From Rhizomys pruinosus (taxonomy: Eukaryota; Chordata; Mammalia; Rodentia; Spalacidae), in assembly GCA_009823505.1 (NCBI GenBank), contig VZQC01010403.1:362853-426852 (forward strand): a DNA stretch of 64,000 bases. The letters are read 5' to 3'. The position numbers and the translations under genes are program-made. Below are positions 22,425-34,605 of this stretch, piece after piece; position 1 is the stretch's first letter; each line of letters opens with the position of its first letter. A model generated the notes under the pieces. It had not been told where the DNA came from and did no database searches. It was given only the letters and a program-made list of their open reading frames with translations.

Positions 22425-22846
22425 TGTGGAAGTCAGAATGTGAAGTTGGGGGTCTTCTTTCATTGCTGTCCACCTTATCTTTTTGAGACAGGGCCTCTCA
22501 TTGAATCTATGCCTCCTTGATTCAGCTAGGCTAGCTGGCCAGTGACCCCAGAGATTCTCTACTCTCTGCCCACCCCCATTGGGGTTACATACATGTGCCA
22601 TTGTACTTGGCTTTTACATGGGTGCTAAGGGATCTTGGGCTAGGTGGGTACTTTACCTGTGGGAGATGCTTCTTGAACCTTCCATTGTTTGCTGCCAGTC
22701 TCCAATGAAACAATTATTCAATTGCCATTCTGTGTTTGTTTCAGTTTTATGCCACTAAGACCATTCAATCACTGGCATTAAGAACTTTGTAGTATCAAAT
22801 TGGGGCAGGCATCTTTACCCACTGAGCAATTTGGTTGGCCCTATAG
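22425..22846 (-). mobile_element. B4-type SINE, split
   Basis: The minus-strand body is at 22425-22635 (tttttgagacagggcctctc, ggctagctggccagtgac). The ID-like end reappears at about 22803-22846 (catctttacccactgagc). The intervening roughly 170 bp is unassigned. Confidence 0.55.
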
Positions 22847-22980
22847 TATGAAACTGGAAGGGATACTGAGGTATCTGTTTTTCCTGTCTTGTTGATTACC
22901 AATTTGAATTTAGCAATTTGTCCATTTCTTTTAGATGTTCAAATTTAGTATAGTATAGGTTTTTAAAAATATTCTTTTAT

Positions 22981-23126
22981 GCCGGGCATGGTGGCGCATG
23001 CCTTTATTCCTAGCACTCGGGAGGCAGAGGCAGGCAGATCTTTGTGAGTTCAAGGCCAGCCTGGTCTACAGAGTGAGTTCCAGGCCAGCTGGAGCTACAA
23101 GGAGACCCTGTCTCAAAAAGACCAAA
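22981..23126 (+). mobile_element. B1 SINE with target duplication
   Basis: Near-consensus B1 beginning gccgggcatggtggcgcatg. It is bounded by aaaaatattcttttat at 22965-22980 and 23127-23142. It inserted in L1 ORF2 and is young. Confidence 0.92.
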
Positions 23127-23468
23127 AAAAATATTCTTTTATAATGTTCTGGACATCTTTGGTGTCTGTATGATGTTTCCCCTTCCATCTATGATTTTAT
23201 TGATTTGAATTTGCTCCTTCTTTCTTTTGGTTAGCTGGGCTAAGGGTCTGTACATCTTGTTTATCTTTTCAAAGAACCAGCTCTTAGATTCATTAATTCT
23301 TTGTATTGTTTTCTTTGTTTATATTTGATTGATTTCTGCTCTGATTTTTATTATTTCATTTTATCTGATAAGTTTGGGTTAGTGTGTTCTTGCTTTTTCA
23401 GATGCTGGAGTTGTACTATTAAATCATTTATTTGTGTGCTCTAAGATTTGTTTGTTTGTTTTTGCTTT

Positions 23469-23625
23469 TTTTTTTTTTTTTTTGAGAACAAGTGTTATGC
23501 CTGTTTGCCCCAGCTGGTGGAATTTTGCTTGATGTACGACGTCGGTGGCGTCAACCTCAGAAGATCTGCCGCTGCCCGCTGCCGTGAGGATTAAAGGATC
23601 TACAACATCTGGCACTTTCTGCTTT
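23469..23625 (-). mobile_element. Highly diverged B1-like SINE
   Basis: With a T-run at the left, the minus strand can be aligned to B1 (cctttaatcctc, ggcagatcttctgagg, ccagctggggcaaacagg), but with many changes. It carries an unusual cluster of CpG (cgacgtcggtggcgtc). Confidence 0.5.
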
Positions 23626-23775
23626 TTAAACTGTAGGCATTTAGAGCTATAAACTTTCCTCTTAGGAATGCTTTTAATATGTCCCCAGAGGTTTTGTTGT
23701 GTTATCATTTTTTGTTAAGTTCCAGGAATACACTTATTTCTCTGATTTCTTTTTTAACCCATTCATAATTCAGAA

Positions 23776-23950
23776 GTGTTTTTTTTTTTTTTTTTTTTTT
23801 TTTTTTGGTATTTTTGAGACAGAGTCTCCCTTTATGTCCCAGCTGGCTTTAAGCTCGCTCTGTAGACCAGGCTGGCCTTGAACTCACAGAGATCCACCTG
23901 CCTCTGCCTCCCAAGTGCTGGGATTAAAGGCATGTGCCACCATGCCCAGA
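23776..23950 (-). mobile_element. B1 SINE
   Basis: Minus-strand B1 with a 29-base T-run (its A tail) and near-consensus body (gtagaccaggctggccttg, ctcccaagtgctgggatt). Confidence 0.92.
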
Positions 23951-24539
23951 TACCAAAAATAAATAAATAAATAAAAGCAGAAGTGTATTGTTTAAGCTCT
24001 ATGAGTTCATGCATAGCAAATGACAAGTTTTCTCCCTTTTATATGGCTGAATAGTATTTCATTACATATATATGACACATTTTCTTTATCAATTCATTTG
24101 TTGATGATTACTTTTCATTCCATATCTTAATGATTTTAAATAGTGCTGCAATGTCCAATAGAGAACATATGTATTTGGTACAATGATTTCATTTCCTTTG
24201 GCAGTATATTCAGTAGTAAGGTTGCTGGATCATATGAGGGCTCTATGTTTAGTTTTTTGAGTAATCTCCATATAATAGAGATAAAGGCTGCACTAATTTA
24301 CATCCCCACCAGCAACAGTTGAGTTCTCCTTCTCTACATCTTCTTTAATATTTATCCTTAATCATTCTGATAACATCCATTCTAATGAAGGAGACATGAA
24401 ATAATATGATGCGTGAATTTGTATTTCCCTTTTTGCCTCTGAGCCTGTGCCTTTAACAGCTGTGCCATCTCGCCAGCACTTCTGTTAAATAGATATAGTA
24501 TTAAACTTATTTCTAATGATTATTGGTATACCCATAGGC

Positions 24540-25055
24540 TAATCCATCTCTCAGCTCTCAGCAGAGAAGCACCCTTATGCAGCAGTTGGTGATTCACACA
24601 GAGACCCACACTGGCCAATGTCCAGAGAACAAGAGACTGCAGACTGCTTATCCCTGAATAGGACACTTATATCAAGCTTCTGCTTCACAAAGCTCGGAGA
24701 GCAAGCATTGCTCAAGAGGAGGGTGGGGAGGTTTTAAGAGCCAGAGGAGATGGATGACCACAAGGAAATAGAATTTTCCAGACAGCAGGGTAGTTATTCA
24801 TATGAATATGAACTCAACAGCAATCGTGACAGCATGCACAATTCCCAGATTAGCTCAAGCCAGACAAAATTCGAGCATAGATGTGGGAAAGTGACTAAGA
24901 AACCCCAATCCTACCTGAGGAATTACTAGCAACCAATGGTGGCTGAGAAGTGGAGATTTAGTCTTTACATTTAAAACTATTGGTAAGTTGACCAGGCTCC
25001 GGTGAATGAACTCACATCAAAAGACATTTGGAGATACAAACCTGATTCTATAGGC

Positions 25056-25086
<31 letters not shown>

Positions 25087-25180
25087 CTAAACAGATTTTA
25101 TACATATTAAACATATATGTATATATTATGTATATGAGTATAGGAAATTTGGTGGGAGATTAAAGAGGATGTGCAGATAT
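24540..25180 (+). mobile_element. L1 3' UTR fragment
   Basis: Landmarks such as gacagcatgcacaattccc, caagccagacaaaattc and ctacctgaggaattactagc match a rodent L1 3' UTR type. The inverse of this type occurs at 56490-56900. A (TA)n tract at 25063-25086 is included. Confidence 0.55.
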
Positions 25181-25187
25181 GGGAGCT

Positions 25188-25690
25188 GTATTAGTCAGGG
25201 TTCTCTAAAGAAACAGAAGCAACAGGATGAATATATAACTACATACAATTTATTGATTTGCTCACGTGACGGAGCTCAACAGTAGCGCCGAACTGGAGAG
25301 GCCAGGAATCCAGGGAACTGCTCAGTCCGCAAGGCTGGATGTCTCAGTAGTCCCAGTCTAGTGCTGAAGGCCCGAATGGATTCCAGGAGATCTGCCAGTC
25401 TCAGTACACGCTGGGGTCTGAAAGGTTGATTCCCCAGCAGCAGACAAACTCACCCAATAGAGAAGCACAGCCACAGGAGGAAAAAGGGACCAGCTCCCGC
25501 TGCTGTGGCCTTAAATACTGCCTCCGGCAAGTAAGGTAATGCCCATATTTGGGGTGGGCATCCGGGCTGAGGTGGTCCAATCAGCAAGACGCTTTTCTCT
25601 ATTTGTTCCTTAGTCAGTCAGTTGACCCCAAGGATTAACCATCCCAAGGCCTATCTCAATAAAAGCCAAAATTATATTGCATGAAATTCT
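25188..25690 (+). repeat. Interspersed rodent repeat, family unassigned
   Basis: It begins attagtcagggttctctaaa and ends near aataaaagccaaaatt. Shorter relatives are at 10130-10550 and 34010-34065. I recognise it as a recurrent rodent repeat but cannot name it. Confidence 0.5.
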
Positions 25691-25814
25691 CAAAAATTCA
25701 AAATGAAAAAAAGCCAAATTAATATTTTAACAAAGTTAAAAATGAATAATATGCCCTCCCCAACTATTTAAAAAGGGCATGGAAGGGGGCAGTGGGTCTA
25801 AATGTTATTAAGAA

Positions 25815-25975
25815 ATGCTGTCCTAGCACTTTGGAGGCAAAGGCAGGTGGATCTTTGTGAATTCAAGGCTAGCCTGGTCTCAAGAGAGAGTTTTCCCAGG
25901 GACAAGCGTGGCTACACGGGAAACCTGTCTCAAAAGGGACCAAAAAAAAAAGAAAAAAAAAAAAAAAAGAAAGAG
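25815..25975 (+). mobile_element. B1 SINE
   Basis: Plus-strand B1 lacking the first 20 or so bases, with an A-rich tail interrupted by G (25941-25975). Confidence 0.8.
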
Positions 25976-25985
25976 AAATGTTATA

Positions 25986-26280
25986 TGTGTAGACAATGCA
26001 CCAGGAATTTCAGGGTCTGACAGAAGGAACGGGTGGGGGGGTGGTGAGAGGTGCAGAGTCAATACACAGACCCTGGGAGTCAGGTGAATGCAGACAGAGG
26101 GCGAGCTGTCTCGGACTCGCTTATTGGGGGCAGGGTTAGGGGTCATGTACTGTTCACATTCCTGCTTGTGATTGGCCCAGGTCTGCAACGCTGCTTGTAC
26201 GGTCTCACATGCCTAGGGCAGGTTAGGTTGATGAGGGACAAGCTCTGTGCATGCAAAATTCTCAGCATACTGGATACTAC
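25986..26280 (-). mobile_element. Candidate solo LTR
   Basis: On the minus strand the order is a CCAAT-type motif (gggccaatcacaagc, near 26170), then an AATAAG-like poly-A signal and a pyrimidine-rich right part. The ends can be read as TG...CA. No convincing target duplication was found. Confidence 0.3.
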
Positions 26281-26479
26281 AGTATGAAATGTGCAAAAGT
26301 TCAATAAAATATATGTGAAAAAAAAGAAAAGAAAAATAGAGATAATAAATTGGAGGGGCAGGTAATATTGAGGAGATAGAGAGGGGGAGAGGCCTGAATG
26401 ATCAAAATACATTATATGAAATTCTGGGATCAATTACAAAATCTGAAAAGTGTATTTGCCTAGTGATGAGTGATACTGA

Positions 26480-26602
26480 GACTTTGGTGGCACATGCCTT
26501 TAATCCCAGCACTTGGGAGGCAGGCAGATCTCTGTGACATTGAGGCTGGCCTGGTCTACAAAGCAAGTTCTAAGCCAGCTAGGGCACAGGGAGATCCTGT
26601 TT

Positions 26603-26606
<4 letters not shown>
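26480..26606 (+). mobile_element. B1 SINE
   Basis: Plus-strand B1 (ttggtggcacatgccttt) whose A tail is replaced by the GA tract at 26607. Confidence 0.88.

Positions 26607-26661
<55 letters not shown>
26607..26661. repeat. (GA)n microsatellite
   Basis: About 27 perfect GA units grown from the 3' tail of the B1. Confidence 0.95.
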
Positions 26662-26668
<7 letters not shown>

Positions 26669-26689
26669 GTTATTGATATTATTTTATAA

Positions 26690-26852
26690 AAGGTTTTGTT
26701 ATTTTAAGTATATGAGTGTTTTACCTGTATGTATATAAGTGTACCTGGTACCTAAGGAAACTAGAAGAGGGTGTTGTATTTCTTGGAACTGGAGTTACAG
26801 ATGGTTGTGAGCCACCATATGAGTGCTGGGAACTGAACCCAAGTCCTGTGTT
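26690..26852 (-). mobile_element. B2 SINE, 5' truncated
   Basis: Minus-strand tail and core are present (gatggttgtgagccaccat); the tRNA-like head is missing after 26852. Confidence 0.75.
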
Positions 26853-26959
26853 CAACATATTTGTGTTGAGACAAGTGGCTTTTGCTGCTTCAAATTTTAT
26901 CACATTTTACCAAAATTCAGGAAAGTTTTGTAATTTGGAAACTCAAAATTCTGATCTCT

Positions 26960-27222
26960 TGTTTGTGTATGTGTCTGTACATGCCTGTGTGTGTGTAGGT
27001 CAATACTGGGTGTCTTTCTCCATTGCTCTCCATTTTATTTTCTGAGACAGGGTCTCTCACTGCACTTTGAACTGGCCAATTCAGGCTAAGGATCCCTGGC
27101 CTCTGCTTCCTGGGAGCTGGGATTGTAAATGTATAACACAATGCCTGTGTTTTTACATGGGTGCTGGGGATGGAACTTAGGTCCTTGCAAGCACAATATA
27201 GTCTGAGCTATCTTCCAGTCCT
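26960..27222 (-). mobile_element. B4-type SINE
   Basis: Minus strand: GT-rich side, tgagacagggtctctcactg, ggagctgggattgta, then gctggggatggaacttag and an ID-like end. Confidence 0.7.
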
Positions 27223-27306
27223 GGTATTTTATTTTTAATAATAAAATTTCCCCCCAAGGAGTATAGACTATTATGTTTTCTTAACAGAAATGTATTGATC
27301 TGGATC

Positions 27307-27389
27307 ACTTTTCTTTCTTTTCTTTTCTTTTCTTTTCTTTTCTTTTCTTTTCTTTTCTTTTCTTTTCTTTTTTCTTTTCTTTTCTTTTC

Positions 27390-27460
<71 letters not shown>

Positions 27461-27462
27461 TT
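27307..27462. repeat. (CTTTT)n/(CTTT)n microsatellite
   Basis: A CTTTT array (27309-27390) passes into a CTTT array (27390-27460). It is the expanded tail of the minus-strand B1 at 27463. Confidence 0.95.
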
Positions 27463-27607
27463 TTGGTCTTTTTGAGACAGGATATCCCTATAGCTCCAGA
27501 TGTCCTGGAACTCTCTATGTAGACCAGGCTGGCCTTGAACTCACAGAGATCCACCTGCCTCTGCCTCCCAAGTGCTGGTACTAAAGGTGTGCACCACCAC
27601 GCCCAGT
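27463..27607 (-). mobile_element. B1 SINE
   Basis: Minus-strand B1 with near-consensus right end (ccaccaccacgcccag after tgtgca). Confidence 0.92.
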
Positions 27608-27609
27608 GA

Positions 27610-28080
27610 TCACTGTTCTTTTAATCGTTGTTGAAACACAGTTTAGTGAAACTTTACAATTGAAAAACACACACTGCACAACACGGGTACAGCAACCTAC
27701 ATGCAGACAGTACACTCATACACATAAAAAAATAATAAGTTAATAAAAAGAAAAAAGAAAAACACACAAAATACAGACTACCAGAATCAATTGTGGATTT
27801 TAGAGAATGAGTCAGTGGGCACTGAAACATTTTTCTAGTGACACATGAGGTATTTAAATACTAGAGAGAAGGTCACTTAATCTGGAGTAAAGAGATATGT
27901 CTCATTGGAAGGACAGTTGGCTCTCTTAATTCACTCAAAGGCAGATGGCGCCCCTGGACTCCAAGAAAGAAAGAATGAACAAACTTCAAGCTCCTGGGTC
28001 TGGATGCTTCTCTGAGGCCTTTCACAGGGAGAAAGGGTCTTGGTGGCCCAGCCTGGGTTGTAAGTCTTATATTCCAGGCA
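27610..28080. other. Unassigned stretch with a B2 3' remnant
   Basis: A B2-like tail (catgcagacag, tacacataaaaaaataata) lies at about 27690-27750. The rest is unrecognised and not coding. Confidence 0.4.
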
Positions 28081-28083
28081 CGT

Positions 28084-29218
<1,135 letters not shown>

Positions 29219-29404
29219 GGCACATATTTTTTGAGGGTCTGGGTCTTGTGGTCCATGCCTTGCTCACTAGAGGACACAGGAGCAGCATCTCTAAAAGAGG
29301 CCAACTCGTTCACTCCATCATTTGGGTGTTCAGGGTTTACTTGCTTGCTTAATACTAATTATGCATAACATTTTCTAACCTGCACTATAAATATCAGGAG
29401 AATG

Positions 29405-29722
29405 GTGTGCACGTGCATGTGTGCATGTGTGTGTGTGAGTGTGTACAGTCCAGAGGTGAAAACTGGATATCTTCCTTAATAATTCTCCACCATATTTGGG
29501 GGACAAGGTTGCTCACTGAATTTGGAGGTCACCAGTTTGGCTAGAGTGGCTGGGAAATGGGCTTCAGGGGTCTGCCTGGCTCCACCCTGCCCCTGCCAGT
29601 TCTAGGGTTACAGATGCATACCACTGAGCTTTGCTTCCTATGTCCATTCTGGGGATCTGAACTCAAGTCTTCATGTTTCTGCAGCAAATACTTTACCACT
29701 TTAGCTGTCTCCCCAGCCCCCA
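29405..29722 (-). mobile_element. B4-type SINE
   Basis: Minus strand: GT-rich side (29405-29445), B1-like body (tcactgaatttggagg, gttctagggttacag), ID-like right end (tgtctccccagccccc). Confidence 0.7.
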
Positions 29723-29737
29723 GACAGTGGGTAAATG

Positions 29738-29893
29738 TTTGTTTGTTTATCGTTTTTGAGACAGAGCTTTCTTGTAGACCCATCTGCTTTAGAACTCACT
29801 ATGTAGACCAGGCTGGCCTCAATCTCACAGAGATCCACCTGCCTCTGACTCCTGAGAGCTGGGATTAAAGGTGTGTGACACCAAGCCCAGCCA
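29738..29893 (-). mobile_element. B1 SINE
   Basis: Minus-strand B1 (tttttgagacagagctttc to gacaccaagcccagcc). It lies between a B4 and a B2, all on the same strand. Confidence 0.88.
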
Positions 29894-29899
29894 TTCAGA

Positions 29900-30083
29900 G
29901 AGTGTTTTACTTTATTATTTTTTATTCTATGTGTACTCCTTTGATGTTCAAAAGAAGGTGTCAGAACCTCTGGAACTGGAATTATAGATGCTTGTTAGCT
30001 GCCATATGGGTGCTAGGAATCAAAATCAGGTCATCTGCAAGAATTGTCAGTGCTCTTAACTACTGAGGCATCTCTCCATCCCT
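29900..30083 (-). mobile_element. B2 SINE, internally shortened
   Basis: Minus strand B2, tail at left, head at right (gaggcatctctccatccc). The segment after tgtgtactcc lacks the usual 30 or so bases. Confidence 0.75.
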
Positions 30084-30089
30084 TTAAAA

Positions 30090-31365
30090 CAATTTTTTGC
30101 TACAAGCTTTCATTCTGACCTGTGCAGAATCTATTTTTTAAATACTTTTTGGTTTTCTTCTTTGCCCTAAATGTCATCTATCATTATGGATCATACATGT
30201 TTCCCTCTTTTCCCGTTTTATTTTGGCTTAGAGGTAATAAACTTCCTTCTATAATTAAATATTAATAAGGATACGGTAGTTTTAAATTGAGCTGTCCTCA
30301 TTTTGTTGTTTGTTTTAGAAAAGGCTGAATTTTTCTACCAAATTTGCTAATTTGTGTTCCTCATGTGTCTGTTGGGATGTGGCATCAAACGGACATAGCT
30401 GTGGTGCCATGTGACTCCGTTGGGTTCACAGTTGTTGGATGTCGTGTTTCTCTTTATTCATATTTCATAAGAAACCTTTAATTTCTGTAGGAATTTGGAA
30501 ATTATTTCAACATCTAGCTTTGGGAGCAGGACAGATATATAATTGCTGTGAGTCTGTGCTGATTTGTTTATAACACAAGTGGGAGAAAATGTTCAAATGA
30601 CCCTTATTTGGTCAATATTTACATTTTGTTTTACTCTTAGGATTTGCAGTTTTACTACTACTCACCCGTTTTCTATTCATATTCTCAATGCTCTTTTTCC
30701 CTGTGCCTGTGCATTTGTGGAGGCTGTGTCCTGAGTCTGCTAGGGCCCACAGTGTGATCTCTGCACACACGTCTCTGGCACAGGCAGACCCTGGAGATCT
30801 GGCAGTTTCCCCACATCTTCTGATCATCTTGTGACTGGGGTCTTCCCGATGACCATTCCCAGCCTGATTTCATGCACAAGCATATTCATTATCATGCACA
30901 AGCAATCATTACACCTGCTTCCTAGTTCACTGCTCCTAGGATGTGGATTCAGCATCTAGATTCCTAACTGGATGCTCCACATGGATCAAATCCATCTGCT
31001 ATTGGCAGATATTGATTATGGGAACTAAGGGCAGGATCTGTGGAACGAACAGACTGCAAGCCTTTCTCACCAGCCTTTGGTAGCAGATTACTTATTTGGA
31101 CAGATTGAAAGTTTCCTGTACATGGTTAAAGATTTCATTTCAATTTAGATTCGATGAATTGTCAGAAACTGATGTGTCTCATAATCTAATTACATTTGCT
31201 ATTTGTTTGGGAACACTAAAACAATCATTTTATTTGTTGTTTATCTGATATATTTGCTATATTCCTCCTTACTCAAGACAAATACTTAGAAATCAGCACC
31301 ATGAGAACTTCAAGCATAATTGAAATATTTTCAATATTATTGAGAATGTTAAAAAAATTAAAAAA
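30090..31365. other. Unassigned non-coding stretch
   Basis: About 1.3 kb without a recognised repeat or coding signal. Confidence 0.45.
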
Positions 31366-31369
31366 AAAT

Positions 31370-31679
31370 AAAGGATAGGGAGATGGCTCAATGGGTAAGA
31401 GCACTTGCTCCGCTGGCATGAGGACCCGAGTTTGAATCCCCATACCCACAGAAGCTGGGCATTGCTGTGTGTGTCTGTAAACCCAGCATCGAGAGGCAGA
31501 GAAAGGAATCCCCAGAGCTCACTGGGCAGCCAACCTAGCTGAAAAAGCCCCCTTCTGGTTGAGTGAGAGACCCTGTCTTTAGGCAGTAACATGGAGAACA
31601 ATGGAGGCAGTTACCTGACGTCCTGCTCTAGCGTCTGCCTCAGTGTGCACAGGTTCATGTGCACAGAGAGCATGCACTG

Positions 31680-31712
<33 letters not shown>
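31370..31712 (+). mobile_element. B4-type SINE with CA tail
   Basis: Plus strand: head agggagatggctcaatgggt, body with gaagctgggcattgc and cccagcatcgagaggcag, tail (CA)n at 31680-31711. Confidence 0.75.
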
Positions 31713-31713
<1 letters not shown>

Positions 31714-31975
31714 TTAATATTTGAAATGAATTAAAATTTACTCCTCAAAAAGACATTAAAAGTTTCTACTCTACTGTTGCCATTTTAAAGAAAGAAGTGG
31801 AGGCCTGGAAATAAACCTAGCAGTAGTTTGGGCAATATTAACTATTGCAAAGGGCACAAGAGGACTGTTTTCATGAAAAATATGGAGTCTGAGAAGTAAA
31901 AAATACTTTCAGGATACTGTGTGGACTGGATTTGAGAAAACTACCCATGATGCATTTGTTTTTGTTTTTGTTTTT
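31713..31975. other. Short unassigned stretch
   Basis: No gene or repeat recognised. Confidence 0.35.
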
Positions 31976-31979
31976 TGTC

Positions 31980-32222
31980 TTTTTCAAATTTTATTTATTT
32001 CTATATGTGTAGGAATGTACTGTCAGCATGCAGGTTTGTGCAACCGTGTCGTGCAATGCCGTGGAGGTCAGAAGAGGGCGTCAGAATTCCCCTGGAACTG
32101 GAGTTCTCCTGGAATTGGAGTTTCAGATGGTTCTCGGCCACCATGTGGGTGCTGGGGATCGAACCCAGGTCCTCTGTAAAAGTGGTTGGTGCTCTTAACC
32201 GCTAGGCCATCTCTCCAGCCCC
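31980..32222 (-). mobile_element. B2 SINE with internal 17-bp duplication
   Basis: Near-consensus minus-strand B2. The 17-bp segment cctggaactggagttct (32091-32107) is followed at once by a second copy (32108-32124) with a C-to-T change. The B2 at 59745-59982 has the same duplication. Confidence 0.9.
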
Positions 32223-32369
32223 CATGATGCATTTGTTTGGGTAATAATGTGTATTAGGTTGCTTAAGTGTTTTGACATTTTATCTCCCCTGTTCTCCCTT
32301 CCCTTCATATCCAAGACACAGATTTTTTTTTTTTATTTCCCAAGTCTGTTTGACTCTGCTGTCTTGTTT

Positions 32370-32702
32370 ATCTTTTATGTGTGTGGGTGTTTATGTGCGT
32401 ATGGTAGCATGTGTATACATATGTGTGTGTGCATGTGGAGGCTGGAGCTCAAAGCTGGGTGTCTCCCTCAGTCCCTCTCCATCTTAGTTTTTGAGACAGG
32501 GTCTCTCACAGAACACCTGGAGCTTGCTGATTTGGCTAGACTGGCTGGCCAGTGAGCCCCAGGGTCCACCTGTATCCACTACCCACCCCAGTATTGGGGG
32601 TTCTAGGTGCATACCTCTCTGTTCAACTTTTTGTGTGGGTTCTAGGAGATCCAAACTCAGATCTTCATCCTAGTGTGACAAGGCCCATCCGAGCCATCCC
32701 AT
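32370..32702 (-). mobile_element. B4-type SINE
   Basis: Minus strand: GT-rich side, tttttgagacagggtctctc, ggctggccagtgagcccc, gtattgggggttctagg, and a weak ID-like right end. Confidence 0.7.
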
Positions 32703-32704
32703 GG

Positions 32705-33425
32705 TTCCAGGGATGTCTGTCAGTGTTCACTCACCTGTGCTTAAGAAATAGGGCATTTGAAAGATGAACTCCTGGGAAATCTTGATGCGGAAACTTGTGG
32801 ATGGAAAAAGCTAAAATAATCGGCACATGGGTAGATACATTTAGGAATTTCAATTGGCCTACTTTGTGTGATGAAATGCCAACACCACGTACTGTGACTT
32901 ACAGGAAGAGAAAACACCTGGGGCTGCTCCGTTCTTGTCATGGTCCATTCAGGTCAATAGCCTCCAGCTAACTGACTCATAGCAGGATCATTTCATTACA
33001 CCCAGAAATCATGAGTGGAAGAAGTGATAGTAGACTCCATGGGTGGGAAAATCTTCCTGAAAACAAGGCAAAATGTGGAATTAATCCCATAGAATATGTC
33101 AAGAAATTAAATCAGGGTATCACCCTTATATTTTGTGATTATCTTGTGTAAAACACAATATTGGTGCTCATGAGAGATGTGGCCTTTCAGATGATGCAGC
33201 TACTACAGGGGGGTTCCATCAACTGGGCACTAGGATCTTGATGGGCCTTTTGTCATCTTTCTTCCTGGAGGCAGATCAGGACCACTGTGCATGTCTATCA
33301 GCAGGCAAATTCCCTCGTCCACTGCTCAAATCCCACAACTGCTGTTTCTTAATCTGATCCCATCTCCCCATCTCCATCAGTCTCCTTTCCAAATCGTTTC
33401 TCTGCTCCCTAGAATTTCTGGTCAA
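32705..33425. other. Unassigned non-coding stretch
   Basis: No gene or repeat recognised. Confidence 0.4.
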
Positions 33426-33427
33426 TA

Positions 33428-33804
33428 TCTATCTATCCATCTAGCATCTATCTTTCTATTATCTATATCCATCCTTTATCATCTATCTATCATTTGTATA
33501 CTCTATGTATCATCTATATCTATCATCTATCTATCTGGAATCTGTCATCTATCATCTATATAACATCTATCTATCATCTATATCTATCTTCTATTTATCA
33601 TGTATATCTACCATCTATTCTATCATATATAACTATCACCTATCTATCATCTGTCACAATCTATTTCCATCTATCTGTCTATAATCATCACCTGTCTATA
33701 TAACATTGTCTATCAGTTATAACTATCATCTATCATCTATATGTACCATATGTCCATCATCAATTATATTTATCTACATATCTGTCATCTATCTGCTGTA
33801 TCTC

Positions 33805-33857
<53 letters not shown>

Positions 33858-33858
33858 A
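33428..33858. repeat. (CTAT)n/(ATCT)n degenerate microsatellite
   Basis: About 430 bp of ATCT/CTAT variants, with a pure run of about 13 units at 33807-33857. Ile/Ser/Tyr open frames there are artefacts. Confidence 0.93.
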
Positions 33859-34009
33859 TCTGTCTTCCTTTAAACCTTTTCAGTTTTTTACCTTAAATAA
33901 CAGTTGCCCTCCTTCCCTGACACCATTCTTCAGCCCCATGTGCCTCATTGCACCCTCCAGATGGTTTTTCCTCTTCCCACTTTCAGAATTCCTAGATCCT
34001 TGGAAGCTA

Positions 34010-34065
34010 GTGTCAGTAGTCAGGATGCTTCAGTGAAACAGAAGTGACAGGATCAAAAACATGTG
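34010..34065 (+). repeat. Fragment of the repeat family seen at 25188
   Basis: The phrase agtcaggatgcttcagtgaa with acagaagtgacagg matches the beginning of the 25188 repeat. Confidence 0.4.
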
Positions 34066-34208
34066 TGCGAACCCCCCCCCCATATTGGTAACAAAAGAAA
34101 AACGTTCTGATGGTGTTGTAGCCCTCCTTTTTATAATCGATCCTCAGGGTATGCCCACGTTCTTTCAGCAAGCTGTTCACCAAGTAACTGCTTTTCATCC
34201 ACTGTGGT

Positions 34209-34605
34209 GACCTGTTATGGTTTGGGTCTGAGGTGTGCCACCAGTGCAGTGATGTTTAGAGGTGGGGCTCTGGGGTCACTGACCTGTTCACAAGGGCTCT
34301 GACCTCATCAGTGGATTAATCCATGGATCAGTTTGTAATTTAATGGTCTACTGGGAGACCGTGGAAACTTCACAGCTGGGAATATACCTTGGGGCGTGTG
34401 CTCAGTGGCTATCTTTTGTCCCTTTGCTTCTTTCTTCAGGAAATGTTCCCTGCCATGATCTTCTGCTTCACCATGGGTCCAGAAGCAATGGATCTAGTGA
34501 CCATGGGCTGAATTTGCTAAAACGGAACCTGAACAAACCACACCTCCTTATAGTTATTTGTCCCAGGCAGTTTGTCACACAACAGAAACTTGACTACTGC
34601 AGAAC
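34209..34605 (+). mobile_element. MaLR/MLT-like LTR
   Basis: It begins tgttatggtttgggtctgag and contains ggctctgacctcatcagtgg with attaatcc, the pattern of mammalian MaLR-type (class III) LTRs. The right end is diverged. It is old; no duplication was sought successfully. Confidence 0.5.

Larger units (their letters stand above)
22905..24415 (-). mobile_element. L1 ORF2 fragments with three B1 insertions
   Basis: Pieces at 22920-22980, 23127-23467 and 23626-23775 match 13900-14330 of the long L1, including the ctttcttttggttagctggg and ttcaaagaaccagctc landmarks. The piece at 24010-24415 matches the ORF2 3' end of an older L1. All are on the minus strand and all frames are broken. Confidence 0.7.

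Noticed and set aside
33428..33858. CRISPR-like array
   Set aside because: Periodicity is four bases (CTAT/ATCT) without unique spacers; it is a degenerate microsatellite in a mammalian genome.
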